Origin: Acidobacteria bacterium AH-259-L09
GTDB taxonomy: Bacteria > Acidobacteriota > UBA6911 > RPQK01
Length of the DNA stretch: 15,762 bases
Reading direction: 5' to 3'
Assembly (NCBI GenBank): GCA_027717875.1
Contig: JALLOL010000030.1
Location: 1-15,762, forward strand
The first letter of the stretch is position 1. Every line of letters starts with the position of its first letter. Both the position numbers and the translations under genes were made by a program. Positions 7,767-15,762 of the stretch are shown in pieces. The notes under the pieces were generated by a model. It saw only the letters and a program-made list of their open reading frames with translations. It did no database searches and was not told the origin of the DNA.

Positions 7767-9233
7767 TTAAAAATATTTACGGATGATCCATTCGGGTTGA
7801 TGCCGGTCCGGCTTGCGCTCTTTTGCGGTCAGATCGATGGCCGCAGGTTGAGGATTGGCCGAGGTGAGTTCCTGTTGATCATCCACCCTTTTTTGCCACC
7901 GCTGCAGCAGTGCCATCATCTTTCGAACACGATCCTCCTGATCTGGATCATCCGCCAGGTTTTTCAGTTCATGGGGATCGTTATGCAAATCGAAAAGCTG
8001 GGACTTGTTGATATGGGGATAACGAATGAGCTTCCAACGATCATTGCGCACCGCCCGCATTACAGTGGAGAAGGCGGTGAAGATCGAATCGCGGACAGAC
8101 TTCTTCTTGCCTTGCCAGATGGGTACAAGGCTTTGGCCTTCAACTCCATCCGGTATTTGTATCCCGGTCAGCTGACAGATGGTGGGGAAAATGTCGAATA
8201 AATAGGTAAGCGCATGGCTTGATTGATCTTCGGGGATGCCCGGCCCCACGAAGATCAAAGGAGCGTGCATGCTGTGTTCATATAAGTTCTGTTTGCCAAG
8301 AAGACCGTGGCTTCCCATGGCCAGCCCGTGATCGGATGCGAAAATGATAAGGGTGTTTTTCGCCTGTCCAGTTTGTTTCAGTGCTTTGATTATCCGGCCA
8401 ATTTGGTAATCCATATGGGTGATCATGCCGTAGTATTCCGCCGTTTGTCCCCGAATGATTTTTGGGGTTCGCGGCCAGGCCGCCAGACTCTCATCACGCC
8501 CCGTCATATGGCCATTGAAAAACGGATGTTGGGGAAGGAAATTGATCGGCAGTGGCGGCTTGGATGGTTCGTACATAACGGCGTATTTCTTCGGCGGCAT
8601 CCGCGGATCGTGTGGGGCTGAAAAAGCGACATAGGCAAAAAACGGCCTGTTCTCTTGATAGTTCTTGAGGAAATTGATGACGGCATCTGCAAACAATTCA
8701 CTGGAGAACTTACTCCCGGGCGCTTTTTGGGTGTAGGTTCCGTCTGATTTCAGATCCTGCAGCGGTACCTTCAGGTGGTTTGACATGCCGCCAAAGAAAA
8801 CCGACTTGCCGTGGGAGAATCCCCGCGCAAAGGATTCTTCCTTGTTGTGCCATTTACCGGTTCCAAAGGTCGTGTAGCCTGCCTGGCGCAGCACCTCGGG
8901 CAAAATCTTCACACCTTGAAGGTCCATGGGTACCCGAAACAGCGTTCTCCCACTGTGTAACATTGCCCGGCTGGGGACGCAAACAGCGCCCCTCATGGAC
9001 CCCATACAATAGGCCCGCCGAAAACTAACACCCTGCTGGACCAGGCGATCCAAGCTGGGTGTCCTGATATGACGGTTGCCATATGCTGCAATCGTGTCCG
9101 TCCTCTGATCGTCGCTGAACAGAAACAAGACATTGGGACGATCCGGTTTGCTTTGAGCAAGCGCAGCCTGAAAGGGCACCAGGGTGAATACCACGGCCAG
9201 ACAGATCAGAAAAATGGCTTTGCTCTTTCTCAT
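7767..9233 (-). CDS. Secreted type I (formylglycine-dependent) sulfatase
   Basis: This is a 488-residue sulfatase. The ATG at 9231-9233 is chosen because it opens a proper signal peptide (MRKSKAIF through AALAQ, residues 1-27); a GTG at 9249-9251 would add six residues, and neither start has a clear ribosome site. The S1-family active site is complete: metal ligands Asp41-Asp42 (LFSDDQRTD), the C-x-P-S-R signature CVPSR with Cys85 to be turned into formylglycine, Lys127 and His129 (GTGKWHN), His208-Asp209 (APHDP), Asp301-His302 (ASDHG) and Lys314 (LLGKQNLYEH). It should hydrolyse sulfate esters, probably on a carbohydrate, in the periplasm or outside; the subfamily is not assignable by eye. 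A Met/Gly insertion (CMGSMRGAV) precedes the signature. The maturation enzyme (FGE or anSME) is not in the window. It heads the unit that continues into the DUF1080 gene and diverges from the CPBP gene. Confidence 0.93.
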   Translation of the reverse strand: MRKSKAIFLICLAVVFTLVPFQAALAQSKPDRPNVLFLFSDDQRTDTIAAYGNRHIRTPSLDRLVQQGVSFRRAYCMGSMRGAVCVPSRAMLHSGRTLFRVPMDLQGVKILPEVLRQAGYTTFGTGKWHNKEESFARGFSHGKSVFFGGMSNHLKVPLQDLKSDGTYTQKAPGSKFSSELFADAVINFLKNYQENRPFFAYVAFSAPHDPRMPPKKYAVMYEPSKPPLPINFLPQHPFFNGHMTGRDESLAAWPRTPKIIRGQTAEYYGMITHMDYQIGRIIKALKQTGQAKNTLIIFASDHGLAMGSHGLLGKQNLYEHSMHAPLIFVGPGIPEDQSSHALTYLFDIFPTICQLTGIQIPDGVEGQSLVPIWQGKKKSVRDSIFTAFSTVMRAVRNDRWKLIRYPHINKSQLFDLHNDPHELKNLADDPDQEDRVRKMMALLQRWQKRVDDQQELTSANPQPAAIDLTAKERKPDRHQPEWIIRKYF

Positions 9234-9335
9234 AGCACACAGGAATATCACAAGGTGAGGGAAGGCGAAACAGAAAAGAGAAAAGGATACCAGGTGCCGG
9301 GGAGCCGCAGTTGTTCTCAGTTGTCCTGCGCTCCA

Positions 9336-9364
9336 TTGACAGTCCTGTACCCAAGGGCTATTCT
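9336..9364 (+). promoter_or_regulatory. Putative sigma70-type promoter of the double CPBP gene
   Basis: A perfect TTGACA (9336-9341) is followed after exactly 17 bp by TATTCT (9359-9364, four of six matches to TATAAT). Transcription would begin near 9371 and leave a leader of about 62 nt before the ATG at 9433, with AAAGGGA at 9417-9423 as a modest ribosome site. The element lies in the 199-bp divergent gap shared with the sulfatase gene. I find no equally good promoter for the sulfatase direction. Confidence 0.5.
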
Positions 9365-9432
9365 GCTAGTCTAAAATCTCATACAATAATTCAGGACCTG
9401 CGCCTCCTTTCCTGCGAAAGGGACATTAAAAC

Positions 9433-12400
9433 ATGTCTCTGAGAAAACCTGCTTTCTGGATTGTGCTGGCTTTTGCAGCCGTCATGGCCGCGGTTTTCAC
9501 CTTTGTGTATTTTCCCCGGGCGTTTCCGTTGGTGAATCTGAATATCCAGATGAACCGGGAGAGTGCCTTTGAAAACGCCTCTGCTCTGGCGGAGAAATAT
9601 AACTGGGGGCCCAAAGATTTTGCACAGGCCGCTTCGTTCCGGTTGGAGGACGAAGTCCAGACTTTCGTCGAGTTAGAGGGAGGCGGCAAAGAAGCTTTCA
9701 ATCGGATCCTTGGAGAGGGACTTTATTCTCCTTACACCTGGCGCGTACGCCATTACCGGGAGAAGGAGACAAACGAGACAGAGATCCGTTTCACCCCGGC
9801 AGGCCAGCCCTACGGGTTTGTTGAGAAAATTCCAGAAGATGAGCCCGGAGCCACTCTCTCGGCTGATTCCGCTCGCACAATTGCCGAGACGGCTGCCCTT
9901 AATGACTGGACCATTGACCTGGATACTTATGATCTGGTGGAAGAGTCCCAGGAGGTTCGTCCGGGCGGTCGGACCGATCATACTTTTGTCTACGAGCGTG
10001 GCAATCAGAAGATCGTGGAAGGGCGCTATCGACTGAGGCTCGTTGTGAGTGGAGATAAACTCACCGAGGTTACGCACTTTATCAAGATTCCGGAGGGCTT
10101 TGAGCGCCGCTACGAAGAAATGCGATCCGCCAATATGACGATTGGAATCGTCGGCGGCATTGCTATGGCGCTGGTTTATATCCTCGGTGGATGCATTATC
10201 GGATTGTTCTTTCTCCTTCGCAAAGGCTGGGTCCTTTGGCGGACCGCCGTCGGTTTTGGAGTATTGGTTGCTCTCTTGCAAGCTCTGGCCATGATCAACC
10301 AATGGCCACTAGCTTGGATGAGGTATGACACCGCATTGTCGATGCAAGCTTTCATGCTGCAGCAGATTGTGATGGTGCTGGTTCAGTTCATAATCTTAGC
10401 CATCTTGTTGAGCCTGTCATTCATGGCCGCTGAGAGCCTGTCTCGTCGAGCTTTTCCCCATCATATCCAGCTTTGGAAATCGTGGTCCCTGGGAGTAGCG
10501 AATTCGCCCTCCATATTGGGGCGGAGTGCTGTTGGCTATCTGCTGGTACCACTCTTTTTTGCTTATGAGGTGATCCTTTACTTCTTTGCAGACAGAGTAC
10601 TGGGTTGGTGGACACCTTCCCATACGCTCTTTCATCCCGATGTATTGGCTACCTATTTCCCCTGGTTTTCCTCCATCGCGATTTCCCTTCAAGCAGGATT
10701 CTGGGAAGAATGTCTTTTTCGTGCCGTGCCAATCGCCGGCGCAGCCTTGATTGGCCAGCGGTTTGGGCACCGCCGGACCTGGATTATCGCGGCCTTCGTG
10801 ATTCAGGCTCTGATTTTTGGTGCCGGCCATGCCGCATATCCCAACCAGCCGGCCTATGCTCGAGTCGTTGAGCTGATTATTCCATCACTTTTCTTCGGCG
10901 CCCTGTACCTTTACTTCGGACTTCTTCCGGGGATCGTTTTGCACTTCACATTCGATGTGATCTGGTTTGCCCTGCCACTATTCGTCTCATCGGCTCCGGG
11001 AATCTGGTTAGATAAAGTCTTGGTGGTGGCTTTGACCCTCGTCCCCTTGTGGGTAGTTTTTGGCGCCAGGTGGCGCGCAAGGCGATGGGACGAGATCTCC
11101 GAGGAAGACCTCAATGCCTCCTGGAGCCCCCCCGTCGCGGAGGAGCCAGAGGCTGCGGAAGTGCCGGTGGAAGAGCCGGCTGCTGCAGGTCCGGTGATGC
11201 TTCCATCGGGCGTTACACGCTTGCTTCAAATCGGCGGAATTGTGGGATTGGTGATCTGGGCGGTAACTGGAGATTTCCAGGATGACGCTCCAGCTCTGGA
11301 TGTCACGCGCCAAGAAGCAGTGCACCTTGCCGAGCAGGTTTTGTCAGAACGAGGTGTCGAACTGCCGGAGTCTTGGGAAGTCTTAGGTTCAGTTAACGCG
11401 AGTGTGGGCCAACAGCACCGATTCATCTGGCAGACCGGAGACGAAGGGATTTACGGGAAGCTTATCGGCAATTATCTGAGGCCACCTCACTGGAGGGTTC
11501 GCTTTGTCACCTTCGAGGGCGATGTGGAAGAGCGAGCTGAGGAATATGTGGTGGGCGTCGCTCCCGATGGCGAGATTCTCAGGTACCGTCATCGCCTTCC
11601 TGAGGCTAGATCCGGCGAGACCTTGTCGGAAGACGAGGCCAGAACAATTGCTCTTTCAGTTGTGGAGACGAATTACGGGCTGGAAACTTCACAGCTTAAA
11701 GAAATCTCGGCCGAACCCTCCAAGCTTCCCGCTCGCCAGGACTGGTTGTTCACGTTTGCGGACGAAGGCTCTCCCCTATCGGAAGGTGAAGCAAGAATCG
11801 TTGTGAATATGGCCGGCGAGCAGGTGGTGGATGCCTATCGCGAAATTCATGTGCCGGAAGATTGGCAGCGTGAGGATCGGAGCAGAAACACTGTTGCCCA
11901 AGTCGTGCAGATCCTGAGCGGCTTGATCTTGGCTTTGCTGTTCTTGGCCGGTGTGGTGGGCGCCGTTGTGAGATGGAGCCGCAGGCAGTTTTCCGTTCGG
12001 ACCTTTTTGGTCTTTCTGAGCCTCGCTTTTCTCATTAACTTTCTCGCGCGCATTAACGGATGGCCGGCCACAAAGGCTGGTTTCTCTACGGCCGAGCCGT
12101 TAACTAACCAAATCTTGATCACTGTCAGCGGGTGGCTCTTCGTGCTTTTGTTTCTCTCCACATTCGTCGGACTGATTGTGGGCTTTGTGCACCGATGGAG
12201 AGTTCAGCTCTCCGTCGAGGAGAATTGGACGCGATTCTTGTCCGGTCTCTTCCTGGGAGTTATAGTGGTCGCGCTAGGGACACTCCCGTCCGGTCTCGTC
12301 CCCTCTCGCTCTCCAACCTGGGCCGGTTATGGGGCTGCCGGCAGTTATCTCCCAGTCTTGGACCCCGCCTTGGATTCGCTTCTCAGTTACATGTTGATGA

Positions 12401-12786
12401 CATCCCTTTTCCTGCTCATTGGTGTCGCCGTGGATCACTACACAAGTAATTGGTCGCGGAGAACTGGCCTGTTCTCGGCACTGCTGATTGTGCTGGGTTT
12501 CACGGTCGCCGGTACATCAGTTGAGACTCCCACCTTGTGGCTTGTTTCCGGACTTCTTGCTGGAACCATCCTCCTGCTGGCCTACATTTTCGTTCTCCGC
12601 TTTGACCTGAGGCTCATTCCCCTGGCGACTGCGGCAGTCGTAATTCTGCGTCAGCTCCAGCAGGGGTTTTACGAGGCTTACCCCTGGGCCCTGGCAGGCG
12701 CATTTCTGACAGCCGTTCTGGTTGGTTTATTGGGATTTTACTGGTGGCGGCGTTTGAGTCAGGAATGGATTCCCGAGTCTCCATGA
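9433..12786 (+). CDS. Double-length CPBP-family (Rce1/CAAX-type) intramembrane protease with PepSY-like ectodomains; second protease unit lacks the catalytic motifs
   Basis: This 1117-residue polytopic membrane protein consists of two homologous units. Unit A (about residues 45-550) has an anchor helix before it (8-27), a soluble PepSY-like region (about 45-232), transmembrane helices from 236 on, and the CPBP protease core. All three CPBP motifs are present: FWEECLFR (Glu425, Glu426, Arg430), FGAGH (Phe462, His466) and HFTFD (His504, Asp508). A Pro/Ala/Glu linker spans 553-595. Unit B (about 622-1117) repeats the soluble region and helices, and keeps short anchors at a shift of 584-589 residues: TLSADSARTIA/TLSEDEARTIA, WRVR/WRVR, INQWP/INGWP. 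In its protease part RRT-x17 aligns with unit A without gaps, but His466 is replaced by Thr1028 and no EExxxR or HxxxD is found. CPBP proteases cleave within membranes or act as membrane-linked accessory proteins; the substrate here is unknown. It ends 7 bp from the stop of the convergent gene. Confidence 0.85.
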   Translation: MSLRKPAFWIVLAFAAVMAAVFTFVYFPRAFPLVNLNIQMNRESAFENASALAEKYNWGPKDFAQAASFRLEDEVQTFVELEGGGKEAFNRILGEGLYSPYTWRVRHYREKETNETEIRFTPAGQPYGFVEKIPEDEPGATLSADSARTIAETAALNDWTIDLDTYDLVEESQEVRPGGRTDHTFVYERGNQKIVEGRYRLRLVVSGDKLTEVTHFIKIPEGFERRYEEMRSANMTIGIVGGIAMALVYILGGCIIGLFFLLRKGWVLWRTAVGFGVLVALLQALAMINQWPLAWMRYDTALSMQAFMLQQIVMVLVQFIILAILLSLSFMAAESLSRRAFPHHIQLWKSWSLGVANSPSILGRSAVGYLLVPLFFAYEVILYFFADRVLGWWTPSHTLFHPDVLATYFPWFSSIAISLQAGFWEECLFRAVPIAGAALIGQRFGHRRTWIIAAFVIQALIFGAGHAAYPNQPAYARVVELIIPSLFFGALYLYFGLLPGIVLHFTFDVIWFALPLFVSSAPGIWLDKVLVVALTLVPLWVVFGARWRARRWDEISEEDLNASWSPPVAEEPEAAEVPVEEPAAAGPVMLPSGVTRLLQIGGIVGLVIWAVTGDFQDDAPALDVTRQEAVHLAEQVLSERGVELPESWEVLGSVNASVGQQHRFIWQTGDEGIYGKLIGNYLRPPHWRVRFVTFEGDVEERAEEYVVGVAPDGEILRYRHRLPEARSGETLSEDEARTIALSVVETNYGLETSQLKEISAEPSKLPARQDWLFTFADEGSPLSEGEARIVVNMAGEQVVDAYREIHVPEDWQREDRSRNTVAQVVQILSGLILALLFLAGVVGAVVRWSRRQFSVRTFLVFLSLAFLINFLARINGWPATKAGFSTAEPLTNQILITVSGWLFVLLFLSTFVGLIVGFVHRWRVQLSVEENWTRFLSGLFLGVIVVALGTLPSGLVPSRSPTWAGYGAAGSYLPVLDPALDSLLSYMLMTSLFLLIGVAVDHYTSNWSRRTGLFSALLIVLGFTVAGTSVETPTLWLVSGLLAGTILLLAYIFVLRFDLRLIPLATAAVVILRQLQQGFYEAYPWALAGAFLTAVLVGLLGFYWWRRLSQEWIPESP
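9565..11082 (+). repeat. Internal duplication, unit A (complete motifs)
   Basis: Protein-level repeat, residues about 45-550 of the CPBP protein. Order: soluble PepSY-like stretch, four-helix bundle with AMINQWP, CPBP core with EExxxR, FxxxH and HxxxD. The unit is diverged from unit B at DNA level, so the duplication is old. Confidence 0.7.
11296..12783 (+). repeat. Internal duplication, unit B (motifs lost)
   Basis: Protein-level repeat, residues about 622-1117 of the CPBP protein. It mirrors unit A in order and in anchors (WRVR at 687-690, TLSEDEARTIA at 730-740, HVPEDW at 806-811, INGWP at 874-878, RRT at 1009-1011). The segment equivalent to the first motif of unit A reads LFLLIGVAV, and the positions of both catalytic His residues carry other residues (Thr1028; Leu or Ala near 1065). 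Confidence 0.65.
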
Positions 12787-12793
12787 AGTAAAA

Positions 12794-15655
12794 CTATTCG
12801 TACCGCACCCAGATGGGGCTCGACCAGGCCAGCTGCCCGTCTTCCTGTTCCATGCGAACATAATAATAGGCGAGTGTCCCAGCGGGTTGGTTGAGTTCCT
12901 GCCAGGTGAACTCCGCTTCGGCTCCCGTCGGGGTCATCGAGTAGACATAACCGTTGTTCTTGATGATGCTGATCTTGTCAATAGGCCGCGTGCCGATCAC
13001 TTTGACCCAGAGACGGACGGGTTCCTGGGAGCTGAACTCGTCACCCATCAGATGATCGCCGGCACGGACATCAAGCAGAATGTTGTCTGTGGCGGCATAG
13101 CAATGCCGTTTGCGAAAGGCATCCACCAGGGCTTCTCGGCTGGCGCCTTCGGCTAAGGCCATGGTGTAGCTGATGTGGGTACTGACGTGATCGCTGGAGC
13201 TCTCAAACCCCAGCCGATAGCCCCGAGCCAGCGCGTTCCACACAAAACCGGCGGGCTGATAGCGGCCGATCTGCGTCTCGGCCGTTGCGCTGCGGGGCGC
13301 CCCGTAGTGTTCGTAGTTGTGGCGATGGCCCTGGTAAATCTCGACCATCGGTTCCACTTCAGGGTCGTTGTCGCGCCAATCGGTACCCATTCCGGTCCCA
13401 CTGGTGTGGACGGCACAGATACCGCCGTAATGATGCAAATAGGCGTACAGCAGCTTTGTATCGGGGGTTCCCTCCTCGGGTGTACCCGGGAGCTCCCCCC
13501 GCGGAAGTGGCCTGATCCCCCGGCGGGCGAACATCACGTTCCGGTGTCCGTTGGGGAAGCGCACCGACCGCTCGTAAGTGAACGGGGGCACAAAGTAGGG
13601 CGGATGGTGAAAAACGTCGGTCAACTTCTGGATGGTCCACCAGAAATACTCGCGACCCCCTCCGTTGTCGTGATCGCCATTGCCGATCCAGTCCATGTCG
13701 GCAGCGTCAAGAGCGTACCGCCACATGTCCTCAAGGGATCCGTCTTGATCGCGGTGGCTGGTGTACTCGGTATGACGGTGGAACTCACCGCGCAGCAGCT
13801 GATAAGTCTTACCGGCCAATTCGATCCGATAGCGGCGCAGGCGGGCAATTGCCTGGTCCTCGTTCTGGTGAACTGGCACCACCTGCGGCTCGAAAGAGTC
13901 ATCAGCTGCCAGCTTCACTTCTGCCGCAGCCGTGGACGCGGAGAAGACCGCCGCAAAAAGATCGTTGTCCGGATCGCCGCGGCTGGCCCGTAAACGGGCG
14001 TCACTCGTATACAGGGCCAGTACGCCCTCCTTTTTCCAGGGCACCACAGCCGGGCGGTTGTCCATTACGTAGTCGGAAGCCGGCATGAACTGAGCTGGAG
14101 CCCACTGCTGCCCATCGTAGTGTGTCACGTAGCCGGCCCAGTTCACGCCCTGGCCACTGGGTCGGGGATGGTGACGGAAGAACAACCACACCTTGCCCGA
14201 GGCATCGGTGCCCAGGCGTGGAAAGCTCTTGGGTCGATTCAGCTTGTCGCCGTAAGCTTCGCTCAGATCTCCCGCAGGCACTGCGAGCCCGTTGCCCTGC
14301 AGGCACTTTACCCGCACACGACGATTGATGTACAAAGGCGCACCGAGATTCTCGACAGGTCGATTGGCATTGCCGGTGGCGTAATCCTTGCCCCAGTTGG
14401 GATCGTCTTCTTCGTAAGCGACCCAAAGGCGACCGCTGGAGTCACAGGCCAGGCTGGCACGAGCTTCGAAGTATGTCGTAGCCGCAACCTGGATTGGCCC
14501 GCTGGGCCGCTCACCGAAACGGCGCACCAGGACGTCATAGTTGCCGGCTTCGTAGCTGTCCCAGCCGACATACACGTTACCGGCCAAGTCGGCCGCAACA
14601 GAGGGGTCCCACTCGTTCGCTGGCGAGTTGGCCACCACGCTGGGCTGGCTGCCACTGTCCTGGGATGAGGCCAGCAGGATGTCGAAGTTGTCACCCCGGC
14701 GAGCCTGCCAAGCCCACCATATGTGCCCAAGGGCGTCGCCCACCGAGACCGCGTTGATGTCGGCTCCCGGATCGTTCGTGAGCCGCTGGACGGCCGACCA
14801 CTCGCCGACCTTCGGGTCCCAATGGCGTTGATACAGGTCCCAGTTATTCTCGTGCTGCTGACTCCAGGTGACCCAGATCTTGCCGGCTCCATCGCTGGCC
14901 ACTGTGGGATGCCACACATTCCCCGGAGCCTCGGTTACCTCCAGCGGAGCCGACCACTGCTGCCCCTCGTAACGAATGAGGAACACACGGTCGCCATTGT
15001 TCCTGGGCTCCAGTGAGTCAAATTGGCGGTTTTGGATGGCTTCCTGATCGAGCGGCTGCCCGCGTTGATAGGAAAGGTAGGCAACCCATACGGAACCGTC
15101 AGGGGCCAAGGTGGCATCTGGGAAGTCATCGTCGCGATCAGGACGTGTGAGCTGAAACACGGCCGGCGCACTCCATATCCGTACCTGATCGTCCAAAAAC
15201 GTAAGCGGTTGGTCGGCCGAGACCTCGCTCAGTGAGAACCGGGCCGGGCCGTGATTGGTCTTCAGCTCTACCTCAGTGCCGGGTGGGGCCGTCAGGGTGA
15301 TAAAAAGTTGGGGCGGCACGGCTCTTGCTCGTCTTCTTCGTCGACCCCGGGGAGTCCTGGTCGTGAACCGCGAGCCTTCGATATTCGACCTGGCACCAGG
15401 TTCCCACAGGTCGATCTGATGTACCTTGCCGGCAGAAAGATGAATTTCGCCTTCCCAGCTTGTGGGTGGCTCCTGGCCGACCCCCAGCTCCACACGCAAA
15501 CCGGTGGCTGCGGGATCCATGGCGATGGCAGCTCCGGGACTTGCGGACTCTTGAGCCGTGCCGGTCGAGGCCGCTCTCAACATCAGCAAGCCCGCAACGA
15601 CGCCCGCAACCATAAAGGCCAACAGTGCAAGTCTTTTAGTCAAAGCGCGAGTCAT
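12794..15655 (-). CDS. Exported seven-bladed beta-propeller fused to a PHP-like (DUF3604-type) metallo-phosphoesterase domain
   Basis: This is a 953-residue protein. Its ATG is preceded by GGAGAGGAG (complement of 15663-15671), a strong ribosome site. Residues 1-34 are a signal peptide or N-terminal anchor. Residues 50-160 form a beta-rich domain with an Arg-rich stretch (100-111). A propeller follows with blades of the form 'P-x-A-x-D-x-x-G-x-x-W-V-x-W' near 177-196, 247-266, 298-317, 347-366, 395-415, 477-494 and 533-552, most followed by 'N-x-D-x-L' (NWDLY, NFDILLA, NYDVLV). Residues about 615-870 are a PHP-like domain with metal ligands in GEFHRHTE (His626, His628), GNGDHDN (Asp661, His662), GHRN (His704), AVHTSG (His750) and SSSDHVS (Asp822, His823). 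An Ig-like sandwich closes it (876-953). The propeller may bind a substrate or partner for a periplasmic hydrolase; the reaction is unknown. It is tail-to-tail with the CPBP gene. Confidence 0.85.
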   Translation of the reverse strand: MTRALTKRLALLAFMVAGVVAGLLMLRAASTGTAQESASPGAAIAMDPAATGLRVELGVGQEPPTSWEGEIHLSAGKVHQIDLWEPGARSNIEGSRFTTRTPRGRRRRRARAVPPQLFITLTAPPGTEVELKTNHGPARFSLSEVSADQPLTFLDDQVRIWSAPAVFQLTRPDRDDDFPDATLAPDGSVWVAYLSYQRGQPLDQEAIQNRQFDSLEPRNNGDRVFLIRYEGQQWSAPLEVTEAPGNVWHPTVASDGAGKIWVTWSQQHENNWDLYQRHWDPKVGEWSAVQRLTNDPGADINAVSVGDALGHIWWAWQARRGDNFDILLASSQDSGSQPSVVANSPANEWDPSVAADLAGNVYVGWDSYEAGNYDVLVRRFGERPSGPIQVAATTYFEARASLACDSSGRLWVAYEEDDPNWGKDYATGNANRPVENLGAPLYINRRVRVKCLQGNGLAVPAGDLSEAYGDKLNRPKSFPRLGTDASGKVWLFFRHHPRPSGQGVNWAGYVTHYDGQQWAPAQFMPASDYVMDNRPAVVPWKKEGVLALYTSDARLRASRGDPDNDLFAAVFSASTAAAEVKLAADDSFEPQVVPVHQNEDQAIARLRRYRIELAGKTYQLLRGEFHRHTEYTSHRDQDGSLEDMWRYALDAADMDWIGNGDHDNGGGREYFWWTIQKLTDVFHHPPYFVPPFTYERSVRFPNGHRNVMFARRGIRPLPRGELPGTPEEGTPDTKLLYAYLHHYGGICAVHTSGTGMGTDWRDNDPEVEPMVEIYQGHRHNYEHYGAPRSATAETQIGRYQPAGFVWNALARGYRLGFESSSDHVSTHISYTMALAEGASREALVDAFRKRHCYAATDNILLDVRAGDHLMGDEFSSQEPVRLWVKVIGTRPIDKISIIKNNGYVYSMTPTGAEAEFTWQELNQPAGTLAYYYVRMEQEDGQLAWSSPIWVRYE

Positions 15656-15762
15656 GGCAGAACTCCTCTCCCCGAAAATCAGATGTTTCCATGACTATAT
15701 CGAAATCAGCGGCTGGGCGGCAAGGAGAAAAGGGAGGCGGTAACAGAGCCGCGACCGTCAGG

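Noticed and set aside
12794..15655. Long open frames on the plus strand opposite the propeller-PHP gene (for example 13175-13993 and 14120-14668)
   Set aside because: They lack ribosome sites and recognisable domains and arise from codon bias of the GC-rich minus-strand gene, whose motifs are unmistakable.
1..15762. CRISPR arrays, IS ends, tRNA genes or attachment sites
   Set aside because: No regularly spaced repeats, transposase frames, cloverleaf-like sequences or direct repeats flanking a block were seen on either strand.

Overview
The window looks like a chromosomal segment of a heterotrophic, Gram-negative bacterium of the Acidobacteriota, most likely a Solibacter/Bryobacter-like lineage. 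This rests on an Oar-type TonB-dependent receptor with an N-terminal carboxypeptidase-regulatory-like domain, together with secreted DUF1080, sulfatase and CE15-type proteins. That combination is typical of Acidobacteriota, and also of Planctomycetota and Verrucomicrobiota for the last three families. No rRNA, tRNA, CRISPR array, transposase or phage gene is visible. The taxonomic placement is inference from protein style only.

Layout from left to right: (1) 179-3427 (+), an Oar-like outer-membrane receptor closed by a perfect 14-bp hairpin. (2) 3493-4258 (+), the wreck of a GH116 glucosylceramidase/beta-glucosidase-like gene that has lost its N-terminal part and an internal block and is frameshifted at the internal junction. 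(3) 4468-5328 (+), a small exported protein reminiscent of LolA-type lipoprotein-sorting folds, preceded by a palindromic TATAAT element and ending in a hairpin that contains its stop codon. (4) 5577-6896 (+), a CE15-like glucuronoyl esterase or related alpha/beta-hydrolase. (5) 7001-7678 and 7767-9233 (both -), a DUF1080 protein downstream of a formylglycine sulfatase, probably one transcription unit. (6) 9433-12786 (+), a 1117-residue membrane protein made of two tandem copies of a PepSY-like plus CPBP (Rce1/CAAX-type) protease unit; the first copy keeps all catalytic motifs and the second has lost them. (7) 12794-15653 (-), tail-to-tail with the previous gene, an exported beta-propeller fused to a PHP-like (DUF3604-type) metallo-phosphoesterase domain.

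The receptor, GH116 remnant, CE15-like esterase, sulfatase and DUF1080 protein suggest scavenging of decorated (sulfated, uronate-containing) glycans or glycosides at the cell envelope. The alternating strands and long gaps mean this is a loose neighbourhood and not one operon. The most unusual object is the double CPBP protein with one live and one apparently dead protease unit. The decayed GH116 gene is the second point worth attention.
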